5,292 nucleotides of DNA from an uncultured Bacteroidales bacterium. GTDB lineage: Bacteria; Bacteroidota; Bacteroidia; Bacteroidales; UBA4417. The DNA lies in assembly GCA_903917425.1 (NCBI GenBank), contig CAIXAQ010000681.1:1-5292 (forward strand), read 5' to 3'. Within the stretch, counting starts at the first letter, position 1. Every line of letters starts with the position of its first letter. Position numbers and translations under genes: made by a program. Shown here piece by piece: positions 1 to 5,292 of the stretch. Below the pieces are notes generated by a model. It had not been told where the DNA came from. It worked only from the letters and a program-made list of their open reading frames with translations, and made no database searches.

Positions 1-718
1 GGTATTGCTGAGCCATCAGGGTATCTTTAATAATCTGGAGTTGGTGAAATTTAATGGTATCGAGCGGAAGTTCTGAAACAATTGCTGCCTCATCAAGCAT
101 TTCCTCCTGGGTTTCGCCCGGCAGTCCAAAAATAAGATGAGCACCGGTATGTATGCCAAATTCAGCTGTTTTGCGAATAGCTGAAACAGATTCTTCGAAC
201 GTATGCCCGCGGTTAATGCTCTGTAACGTTCGGTTGTAGCACGATTCGATGCCATATTCAATAATCACGTAATGGCTTTCGGCAAGGCGGGCAAAATATT
301 CCAGCTTCTCATCGTCAATACAGTCAGGACGGGTACCGATAACCAAACCAATAACTCCCGGAAATGCAAGTGCTTCATTATAAAGCGATTTTAAATAACC
401 GAGCGAGCCATATGTGTTGGAATATGCCTGAAAATAAGCAAGATAATTTTTAGACCTTCGGTAACGAACAAGATGAAAATCGATGCCTTCGGATAATTGC
501 TGTGTAACGCTTTTCTGTGGCTGGCAATACGAAGGATTGAATGCATCGTTATTGCAGTATGTACATCCGCCAATGCCTTTCGTTCCATCGCGGTTTGGAC
601 ATGTGAAACCTGCATCAATAGTAACTTTTTGAACGCGCGTGCCAAACTCACGCCTGAAATATTCGGCATATGAGTTGTAACGCCGGTCGTGGTTCCATGG
701 GAAATTATATTCGGACAT
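1..718 (-). CDS. TIGR01212/YhcC-family radical SAM protein, C-terminus cut by window edge
   Basis: An iron-sulfur radical SAM enzyme of the YhcC/YtqA (TIGR01212) family; its reaction and substrate are not established to my knowledge. Translating from the ATG at 718-716 gives 239 residues open to the window edge. The family is usually about 300 residues, so roughly 60-70 C-terminal residues are missing. Cys40, Cys52 and Cys55 sit in CPNRDGTKGIGGCTYC, the family's cluster-binding motif with wider than usual C-x11-C-x2-C spacing. Further family landmarks are YFQAYSNTY (95-103), IGTRPDC (127-133), EYGIES (154-159), INRGHTFEES (168-177) and HLIFGLPGET (194-203), all expected in the TIM-barrel core. 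The start is well supported: about 39 residues precede the first Cys, as is normal for the family, and an in-frame Met does not recur until residue 207. No Shine-Dalgarno is present. A TAnnTTTG box almost touches the ATG. Family assignment is firm; function is open. Confidence -1.
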   Translation of the reverse strand, partial: MSEYNFPWNHDRRYNSYAEYFRREFGTRVQKVTIDAGFTCPNRDGTKGIGGCTYCNNDAFNPSYCQPQKSVTQQLSEGIDFHLVRYRRSKNYLAYFQAYSNTYGSLGYLKSLYNEALAFPGVIGLVIGTRPDCIDDEKLEYFARLAESHYVIIEYGIESCYNRTLQSINRGHTFEESVSAIRKTAEFGIHTGAHLIFGLPGETQEEMLDEAAIVSELPLDTIKFHQLQIIKDTLMAQQY

Positions 719-722
719 CAAA

Positions 723-730
723 CAAAAGTA
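723..730 (-). promoter_or_regulatory. Bacteroidota -7 box for the radical SAM gene
   Basis: On the minus strand this reads TACTTTTG, an exact match to the Bacteroidota -7 consensus TAnnTTTG. Only four bases separate it from the ATG at 718. If used in the standard way, transcription would begin at or within a base or two of the start codon, giving a nearly leaderless mRNA. I see no clear TTG/TTTG -33 element 18-21 bases upstream; that stretch is a T-run and mixed sequence. The call therefore rests on the -7 box and its position alone. Confidence -1.
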
Positions 731-779
731 TAAAAAAAAGGGGTTCTACTGTTAGTTTATTGGGAGAATTGAAATTGCC

Positions 780-942
780 GGAAGTCCGAAGACGGAAGTC
801 AGCTGTTCTTCTGATAACTTCATTTATTCAATCAAAGTGGAGCTTTTCCGGAAAACCACTTTCCTTCAAATCGATTCTCAATAATAGGATTAGTCTCTAA
901 TTAGCATATCTTTTGACTTCCGTCTTCTGACTTCGGTCTTCT
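780..942. repeat. Inverted pair of 7-bp-periodic GAAGWC repeats
   Basis: The left arm (780-800) is three consecutive heptads of form NGAAGWC: GGAAGTC, CGAAGAC, GGAAGTC. The right arm, read on the minus strand from 942 to 915, is four such heptads: AGAAGAC, CGAAGTC, AGAAGAC, GGAAGTC. In both arms GAAGTC and GAAGAC alternate. Bases 781-801 and 914-934 are complementary at 20 of 21 positions; the single mismatch is C787 against T928. The arms enclose 112 bp (802-913). Similar GAAGTC-type repeats occur between genes in many Bacteroidota genomes, from general memory and not checked here. No transposase or target-site duplication is visible. The unit could be a dispersed non-coding repeat or a stem in read-through RNA. 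Confidence -1.
834..862. repeat. Hairpin inside the inverted heptad repeat
   Basis: AAAGTGG (834-840) is perfectly complementary to CCACTTT (856-862). Between them are a three-base AGC (841-843) and the 12-base palindrome TTTTCCGGAAAA (844-855). A folded strand would have a 7-bp stem, a three-base bulge and a further short stem capped by CCGG. It lacks a following T-run on either strand, so it is not a convincing terminator. It sits in the interior of the larger inverted repeat, making a nested structure. The pairing is read directly from the sequence; any function is unknown. Confidence -1.
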
Positions 943-976
943 GGCTTTTTAACGCTTACTCCATTCATATTGTGGT

Positions 977-1016
977 AAAAACAAAAGAGGCTGACTCATC
1001 AACGAGCCAGCCTCTT
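977..1016 (-). terminator. Rho-independent terminator of the peptide transporter gene
   Basis: On the minus strand a perfect 9-bp stem (AAGAGGCTG at 1016-1008, CAGCCTCTT at 993-985) is extended inward, past one mismatch, by three more pairs (1006-1004 with 997-995) around a six-base loop. The stem is followed by a U-rich tail, TTGTTTTT, at 984-977. It begins 23 bases after the transporter stop codon. The other strand lacks a T-run after the stem, so termination should work only for minus-strand transcripts. Confidence -1.
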
Positions 1017-1039
1017 CTTGTGGTATTAATAAAAACCAA

Positions 1040-2884
1040 CTATTTGGTTGCGTTTTCAAGCCTTTTCATGATTGAGAATATGAAAATAGCAGCAAGCATG
1101 CAGCAAATGATAAATATCCCCCAGAGCATATAAAGCTCGATTTTACCCCATAAAAGGCTACCTACGAAAAGGAATTTGTTTCCGATTGCCGTAGCTAACA
1201 ACCAGCCTCCCTGCATCATACCCTGAAAACGTGGCGGGGCAACTTTTGCGACAAATGAAAGACCAATCGGGCTTAGGAAAAGTTCAGCTATGGTTAAAAT
1301 GAGGTACGAACTCATGAGCCAGTAAGGTGAAACCCGGCTCGCTTCGGCAACAGCAAGTCCGCCCATATCCTTGGGAGATGTTAGTCCCAGTGATGCTACT
1401 AAAATCAGTATAAAGCCAAAAGCGGCAATGATCATTCCGATTCCTATTTTTCGCGGCGACGATGGTTCTTTCCCGATTTTCCCCAGCCAGGCAAATATGC
1501 CCATTACAACAGGGGTTAAGGCAACAATAAACAAAGGATTGAAGGATTGGAAAACTTCGGGCGAAATTAAATTGGTAGCCTCGTAATGCGAAGCGAAATA
1601 ATAGCTCAGGTATCCAAATCCCAAAAAACCGGCTACTCCAATCAAGCGGGTTTGCATTTTTTTGTTAAAGAAAGCCAATGCGCATCCTGACATGGCACCT
1701 ATTACCGCCAAAATCGACCAGATGTTAAAAAACAGGTTAGTATATGGCCCTACGAATTGAGTGGTGTAGTCGCGTGCAAACATGGTAAGCGTGAGCCCGT
1801 TCTGGTGGAACGACATCCAAAAGAAAATTACAACAACGAAAACCAGGGTCAGGGCTACTACGCGGGGTTTTTCTTCTTTTGTGGAAATCTGGAAGATGAA
1901 GGAAACAAAGCCTACGAACAATCCTACTGCCAGTCCTAATTTGTAGTCAATGTCTTTGATATCTGAATATCCATCAGCAATATGAAATAAAAGTGCTATC
2001 GCCGCCATTAATCCCAGCGAGATAAAAATATATTTCATGTTACTGGCCAAACTTACGTCCGAATTATTTGCAGCAACAGGCTTATTTTGTGTTTCGGCCA
2101 AAGCCAGTTTGTGTTTCGAAGGCAGTAATTTATTAAAGATTATATATATAATCAGCGATACAATCATGGCACAAGCGGCAATTGCAAAAGCATAGTTGAA
2201 TCCTGTCGAAAATACCTTAATATAATCAGCAGCAAATACTGACAGATCGGATGCAGATTTTCCTCCTCCCGGAATAATGGCAGCGTTTGCCAGATTCTGT
2301 AGCTGATCCACATCTTTCAACGTGCCCCCGATGTATTGATGGCAGAGCGAAGGAAGGTTCGCATTTTCAACGTAGCCATTGGTCTTGAGCCAAAATCCCT
2401 TCACTGCTTTGGCAACGAAAGGTGCAAAGAATGCTCCCACGTTAATCCCCATGTAAAAAATCATGAAGGCACTATCGCGAAGTTTCTTATACTTTTCATC
2501 ATCGTACATCTGACCTACAACGGCTTGCAAGTTTCCTTTAAATAATCCGTTCCCTAAGGCAATGACTAACAGTGCCGTGATGGAAACCCATAATTCGGAA
2601 CCGGGAATGGCTATGAGGCAATAACCGGCGAACATGATAATTTGCCCGATAAATATAACCGATTTATACTTTTTAGTCCAATCGGCAACCATACCTCCTA
2701 CCAAGGCCAGTGCATAAATGGCAAAATAAAACCAGGAATAAATACTTCCGGCCGAATCTGCATCCAGGCCATAGCGTGCCTGCAAAAACATGACCAGAAT
2801 GGCCATCATCGTGTAAAAGCCGAAGCGCTCTCCCATATTTGTAAAGAAAGCCACCAGTAATCCTTTGGGGTGATTTTTTAACAT
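1040..2884 (-). CDS. Proton-coupled oligopeptide transporter (POT/PTR2 family, MFS)
   Basis: An inner-membrane major facilitator carrier expected to import di- and tripeptides with protons. Starting at the ATG 2884-2882 it has 614 residues. PTR2 landmarks appear in order: NMGER (16-20) at the ExxER site, GGMVAD (63-68), GNGLFKGN (111-118) with the conserved Lys at 116, FYMGINVGA (143-151, PTR2 signature 2) and AELFLSPIG near 533-541 with the conserved late-helix Glu. Hydrophobic segments run throughout, and a polar insert lies at roughly 190-235. Many bacterial POTs have about 500 residues, so this is a long version. The reading frame extends upstream to a TTG at 2959, but that would add 25 polar residues and the TTG lies in the probable -33 promoter element; MLKNHPKGL is the family-like N-terminus. 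The first Glu of ExxER is Asn here. Spacing, promoter and terminator suggest a single-gene transcript. Peptide specificity is inferred from the family; some members carry other solutes. Confidence -1.
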   Translation of the reverse strand: MLKNHPKGLLVAFFTNMGERFGFYTMMAILVMFLQARYGLDADSAGSIYSWFYFAIYALALVGGMVADWTKKYKSVIFIGQIIMFAGYCLIAIPGSELWVSITALLVIALGNGLFKGNLQAVVGQMYDDEKYKKLRDSAFMIFYMGINVGAFFAPFVAKAVKGFWLKTNGYVENANLPSLCHQYIGGTLKDVDQLQNLANAAIIPGGGKSASDLSVFAADYIKVFSTGFNYAFAIAACAMIVSLIIYIIFNKLLPSKHKLALAETQNKPVAANNSDVSLASNMKYIFISLGLMAAIALLFHIADGYSDIKDIDYKLGLAVGLFVGFVSFIFQISTKEEKPRVVALTLVFVVVIFFWMSFHQNGLTLTMFARDYTTQFVGPYTNLFFNIWSILAVIGAMSGCALAFFNKKMQTRLIGVAGFLGFGYLSYYFASHYEATNLISPEVFQSFNPLFIVALTPVVMGIFAWLGKIGKEPSSPRKIGIGMIIAAFGFILILVASLGLTSPKDMGGLAVAEASRVSPYWLMSSYLILTIAELFLSPIGLSFVAKVAPPRFQGMMQGGWLLATAIGNKFLFVGSLLWGKIELYMLWGIFIICCMLAAIFIFSIMKRLENATK

Positions 2885-2919
2885 AGAATTTGGTTTAAGT
2901 TTATGATTGGTTTTAAATG

Positions 2920-2934
2920 TTTGCTGAGAGCAAA
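2920..2934. promoter_or_regulatory. Hyphenated dyad over the transporter transcription start
   Basis: TTTGCT and AGCAAA form a perfect 6+6 inverted repeat around the three-base centre GAG. The dyad includes the TTTG of the -7 box and covers the predicted start site near 2927. It could be an operator for a repressor, a small 5' hairpin, or chance in AT-rich DNA. No cognate regulator gene is in the window. Confidence -1.
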
Positions 2935-2959
2935 AATAAACTAATTTCTCAGTTTTCAA
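2931..2959 (-). promoter_or_regulatory. Bacteroidota-type promoter of the peptide transporter gene
   Basis: On the minus strand TTG (2959-2957) is followed after 18 bases by TATTTTTG (2938-2931), matching the Bacteroidota -33 TTG and -7 TAnnTTTG pattern. Transcription should start near 2927, giving a 5' leader of about 43 bases ahead of the ATG at 2884. The TTG is also the most upstream in-frame alternative start, which argues that the longer reading of the transporter is wrong. No ribosome-binding site is visible in the leader, as is usual in this phylum. Confidence -1.
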
Positions 2960-2984
2960 TTATCACTTTTGCTTACATATAAGA

Positions 2985-3004
2985 AAGTTATCAGCCTGTA
3001 ACTT
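2985..3004 (-). terminator. Weak hairpin after the HhH outer-membrane protein gene
   Basis: AAGTTA and TAACTT form a perfect 6-bp stem around an eight-base loop, starting 8 bases beyond the stop codon of the upstream gene. It is followed on the minus strand by TCTTATATG, a poor U-tract. The stem is short and AT-rich, so termination would be inefficient at best. Position is the main support. Confidence -1.
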
Positions 3005-3012
3005 GCAGTTGG

Positions 3013-5115
3013 TTAAAATGATAGCTTCAAAACGGCTTTAACATCCGATTTGTAGTTCCCGTTTATCTGGTCCGGACCACTGCTAATAACGTTTCGGTCA
3101 GAGTAATAGGTCTGTGATAACCGCAGGATAACTGACATATTTTTAGTTAGATCCGAACTGAAAAGGATGTAAAACCGGCTTCCTTGGCCCGAAAAGGCAG
3201 GTACCGAAAAAGAGTAAGGTACATCCTGTTCGAAGGCGTAAAGGCGAGTATCATACGAATCGGTATCGAAAAGGGAGTACCTGAAACTCCAGGACCAATT
3301 CTTTTCCAGGGGCTTTATCTGAAAGCCCTGGTAGATCAGATATCCGGCTTCTTTGTTTTTCAGCGGGGCTTCCCGTTTTGTTATTTCAATTCGGCTTTGC
3401 AGTTTGAGCCAGGGCAAGGCCTGGTAATTTAACTGCATCCTGTAGTAATCGCGTTTCGATTCGCCGAACTGATTCATTTTTTCATAAGCAACAGCATAAT
3501 TCAATGGGTTTTCCATACGGCGGTATCCGAGTACCAGGTCGCCACGGCGCGAAAGGTTATAAACAGCCTGAACCGAATATTCCCTGCCTTGCGAGGGCGC
3601 ATCAACCTGGTAACGCAGCCACTCGTATTTGAACATGTCAGCGTAAGCACTCAAGGTGATTTTAGTAAAAGGGGTGGCGACCATACCCACATAAAGGCCT
3701 TTTTCGTTGGTACTATTGCTGCTTTCGCCAAAAGCTGCGTTAAAATTATTTGCATAGTTTTTCGGATAATTCCGGTAAACCATCGCAAAAGCCATTCGCG
3801 GATCGGGACTAAAAGAAAGGCCCTGCAAAACAGCCAGACCAGCATCTGATTGTTTGGAGGCTTCGCCATAAAGCGTAAGGCTTTTATAGTTATAACTGTA
3901 ATCCAATCCCAGGTAAGCAGAGGAATTGAAGACAGGCAGGAATTTTTTATAAAGTGCATCCGACGTTTCGAAAGCCTTGTCATAATCCACGTGATTTAAA
4001 GTAAATCCGGCGCGGAGGTGCTGACCATTGAAGGCAATATGGCCACCTTCGGCCACTTCGTGAATTGCACCCTTATCGGCAAGTTCGGCTGGTGTCCGGT
4101 GATACCCGGTTTCCTGCAGGGCCGAGACCATTTCTTCGGATGATTGGGCTGTATCGGGCTTAACAACATTAGCATCGAGCCTCCGATTGGAATAGTAGGC
4201 CGTGATGTCGAATTTACCTAAGGCAAAAGTAGCAGCAGTTCCCCGCATAAAGGCATATTCATTCGACGAAGCATGGGGTCGTAGTGCCGGTGCTCTTTTC
4301 CGCATTACGACAGATCCGGCAGCCTTACCTACTGAAAAACCTGACCACATCGTTAAACCTTGCCCGAACTGAACATGATAATCGCCAATTGCCAGTTGTT
4401 TTAGGATACCGATATTTTTCAGAAACAGGTGTACCGAATAGAAGTCAAAACCTTTTGGTAAAGTATCTGATTTTGGTAAAAAAGATTCGCCGGCATCTTT
4501 ATCGCCTACAAAGCCAAATTTCAGGTAATCCTTATACGAATATTGGACCCGTAAAAACAAACTGTTTTGATTCCCGACATAATAGTTGTTGGGAGTCGCC
4601 AGGCGCATTGAATCAGAAACGTTGACATATCCGTTTTGCTCCTGCAATACACGCTGGTAACGCAGCATAATATCAGTATTGCCATATTTCAACGCACGTG
4701 TGAGCGAAAATTTCTCAGCTATATAGGGTGAAAGTGAGATGAAAGGTAATATCTGCGAAACCACTTTTTCATTAAATCCCTCAATCACACCCAATTCGTA
4801 AATGGAAGCTAATTGTCCATATTTGGTGGTGTAATCAAGCAAGTTGGCGATTTGCAATTCGTTGAGGAAGAACAAACGCCGCAATTCGTTTTCGTCGCCA
4901 CAATTCAGATTAACCGGACGCTGGCGAAGCAGGTTAGTTTCTTCAACCCAGTCGGTGTAATCAAATTCTGAATCCGAACGCTCGGCCATATTTTCAATCT
5001 GCTGTTCAATACCTTCGGCTCCGGTGTATTTGGTGGTATCCGGTTCCTGGGCCGCAACCCGGCCAGGAAATAGCAGGAAAAGCACGGAAATCAGGCAGTT
5101 ATAGCGTTTAACCAT
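3013..5115 (-). CDS. Exported helix-hairpin-helix protein with C-terminal beta-barrel-like region
   Basis: A 700-residue protein of a family common in Bacteroidota and usually annotated only as helix-hairpin-helix domain-containing; its function is unknown to me. From the ATG at 5115-5113, residues 1-22 form a Sec signal peptide (basic MVKR, hydrophobic ISVLFLLFPG, cleavage likely after VAA before Gln23). Residues about 66-128 carry two ComEA-like HhH units: one from PVNLNCGDENEL to DYTTKYG, one from ASIYELGVIEGF to ILPFI. The rest, from about 135, is rich in alternating aromatic and polar strands with GDYHVQFGQGLTMWSG near 244-259, and the chain ends VLKLSF. Terminal Phe is typical of outer-membrane beta-barrels, so I infer an outer-membrane location with the HhH part in the periplasm. 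The frame also extends to a GTG at 5151, but the extra 12 residues would spoil the signal peptide. No Shine-Dalgarno and no clear promoter were found. The gene appears intact. Confidence -1.
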   Translation of the reverse strand: MVKRYNCLISVLFLLFPGRVAAQEPDTTKYTGAEGIEQQIENMAERSDSEFDYTDWVEETNLLRQRPVNLNCGDENELRRLFFLNELQIANLLDYTTKYGQLASIYELGVIEGFNEKVVSQILPFISLSPYIAEKFSLTRALKYGNTDIMLRYQRVLQEQNGYVNVSDSMRLATPNNYYVGNQNSLFLRVQYSYKDYLKFGFVGDKDAGESFLPKSDTLPKGFDFYSVHLFLKNIGILKQLAIGDYHVQFGQGLTMWSGFSVGKAAGSVVMRKRAPALRPHASSNEYAFMRGTAATFALGKFDITAYYSNRRLDANVVKPDTAQSSEEMVSALQETGYHRTPAELADKGAIHEVAEGGHIAFNGQHLRAGFTLNHVDYDKAFETSDALYKKFLPVFNSSAYLGLDYSYNYKSLTLYGEASKQSDAGLAVLQGLSFSPDPRMAFAMVYRNYPKNYANNFNAAFGESSNSTNEKGLYVGMVATPFTKITLSAYADMFKYEWLRYQVDAPSQGREYSVQAVYNLSRRGDLVLGYRRMENPLNYAVAYEKMNQFGESKRDYYRMQLNYQALPWLKLQSRIEITKREAPLKNKEAGYLIYQGFQIKPLEKNWSWSFRYSLFDTDSYDTRLYAFEQDVPYSFSVPAFSGQGSRFYILFSSDLTKNMSVILRLSQTYYSDRNVISSGPDQINGNYKSDVKAVLKLSF

Positions 5116-5178
5116 AAGTATCTGGAATTTCAGATTACAGGATTTTCTCACATAATATTCATTACTAAGATTATGATT

Positions 5179-5208
5179 AATTCAAAGTGCAAAAAGCAAA
5201 ATTCAAAG
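5179..5208. repeat. Short direct repeat upstream of the HhH protein gene
   Basis: The 9-mer AATTCAAAG occurs at 5179-5187 and again at 5200-5208, a 21-bp period (about two helical turns). Similar CAAAA-rich words lie between and just beyond the copies. The spacing would place both on the same DNA face, as for a regulator site, but such AT-rich words are frequent between Bacteroidota genes and chance is a serious alternative. Confidence -1.
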
Positions 5209-5232
5209 GTCAAAAATTTGGTCTTCAAATAT

Positions 5233-5292
5233 TTACAGAATTATACCTTTAAATGGTTCGTATCCAGGTATATATTCTTGCAATTCGATAGA
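5233..5292 (-). CDS. Possible C-terminal tail of an upstream gene, partial
   Basis: A minus-strand frame is open from the window edge to a TAA at 5235-5233 and encodes 19 residues, SIELQEYIPGYEPFKGIIL. The stretch looks protein-like, has the same strand as all other genes, and ends 117 bp before the start of the HhH protein gene, a normal spacing. I do not recognise the family, and an open run of 20 codons at an edge can arise by chance. No terminator hairpin follows it. Confidence -1.
   Translation of the reverse strand, partial: SIELQEYIPGYEPFKGIIL

Larger units (their letters stand above)
719..1039. other. 321-bp non-coding gap between transporter and radical SAM gene
   Basis: No credible gene lies here. 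A plus-strand frame can be read through 670-900, but it overlaps the well-supported N-terminus of the radical SAM gene and resembles no protein. From right to left the gap holds the transporter's rho-independent terminator (1016-977), one arm of an inverted 7-bp-periodic repeat (942-915), a central hairpin (862-834), the other repeat arm (801-780) and the -7 element of the radical SAM gene (730-723). Confidence -1.

Noticed and set aside
670..900. Plus-strand 76-codon frame across the intergenic region
   Set aside because: It overlaps the conserved N-terminus of the radical SAM gene on the opposite strand, runs through the repeat arm and hairpin, and resembles no protein.
781..934. Miniature transposable element bounded by the inverted arms
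   Set aside because: The arms have the 20-bp size expected, but the heptad pattern continues past the right arm, no target-site duplication flanks the unit and no transposase is nearby. It is kept as a repeat only.
780..942. CRISPR-like array
   Set aside because: The 7-bp units are directly adjacent without spacers, and no cas gene is present.
2885..2959. N-terminal extension of the transporter from a TTG at 2959
   Set aside because: The 25 extra residues are polar and unlike the family N-terminus, the TTG coincides with the -33 promoter element, and the -7 box and likely transcript start lie inside the extension.
3651..3983. 110-codon minus-strand frame inside the HhH protein gene
   Set aside because: It is an alternative frame of a long, well-supported gene and shows no recognisable domain.
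4284..4625. 113-codon plus-strand frame opposite the HhH protein gene
   Set aside because: It is antisense to a continuous real gene; its length is unremarkable for such a shadow frame.
5116..5151. N-terminal extension of the HhH protein from a GTG at 5151
   Set aside because: It would put 12 residues ahead of a complete signal peptide that starts properly at the ATG 5115-5113.
5253..5291. Short plus-strand frame starting MVRIQVYIL near the right edge
   Set aside because: It has only 12 codons before a stop, no initiation signal, and competes with a more protein-like minus-strand tail.

Overview
The window looks like ordinary chromosomal DNA from a member of the Bacteroidota. Three things point there: no Shine-Dalgarno sequence precedes any of the three visible gene starts, two of them have a Bacteroidota-type -7 element (TAnnTTTG) at a sensible place, and the gene content fits. 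That content is a PTR2/POT transporter with the NMGERFGFY variant of the entry motif and a large helix-hairpin-helix plus outer-membrane-barrel protein. A marine or gut Bacteroidales/Marinilabiliales-like host is a guess; the sequence does not settle the genus.

Every gene lies on the minus strand, so the reading order runs from right to left. At the right edge (5292 to 5233) is a possible 19-codon C-terminal tail of an unidentified gene. A 117-bp AT-rich gap follows. Next comes an exported protein of about 700 residues (5115 to 3013) with a signal peptide, two helix-hairpin-helix-like units and a long beta-strand-rich region ending in Phe. A 128-bp gap holds a weak hairpin and a good promoter candidate for the next gene, a 614-residue proton-coupled oligopeptide transporter (2884 to 1040). 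Its transcript should end at a strong rho-independent terminator (1016 to 977). About 260 bp of non-coding DNA follow, with an unusual inverted pair of 7-bp-periodic repeats and a central hairpin. The last gene is a TIGR01212/YhcC-type radical SAM protein (718 to the left edge), cut off at its C-terminus by the window.

The three main genes do not look like one operon. The transporter has its own promoter and terminator, and the radical SAM gene has its own -7 element directly against its start codon. I see no mobile element with a transposase, no CRISPR array, no RNA gene and no defence or biosynthetic cluster. The points most worth a second look are the inverted heptad repeat, the HhH-plus-barrel architecture, the changed ExxER motif in the transporter, and the dyad overlapping the transporter promoter. 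I found no clear evidence of a previously undescribed system.
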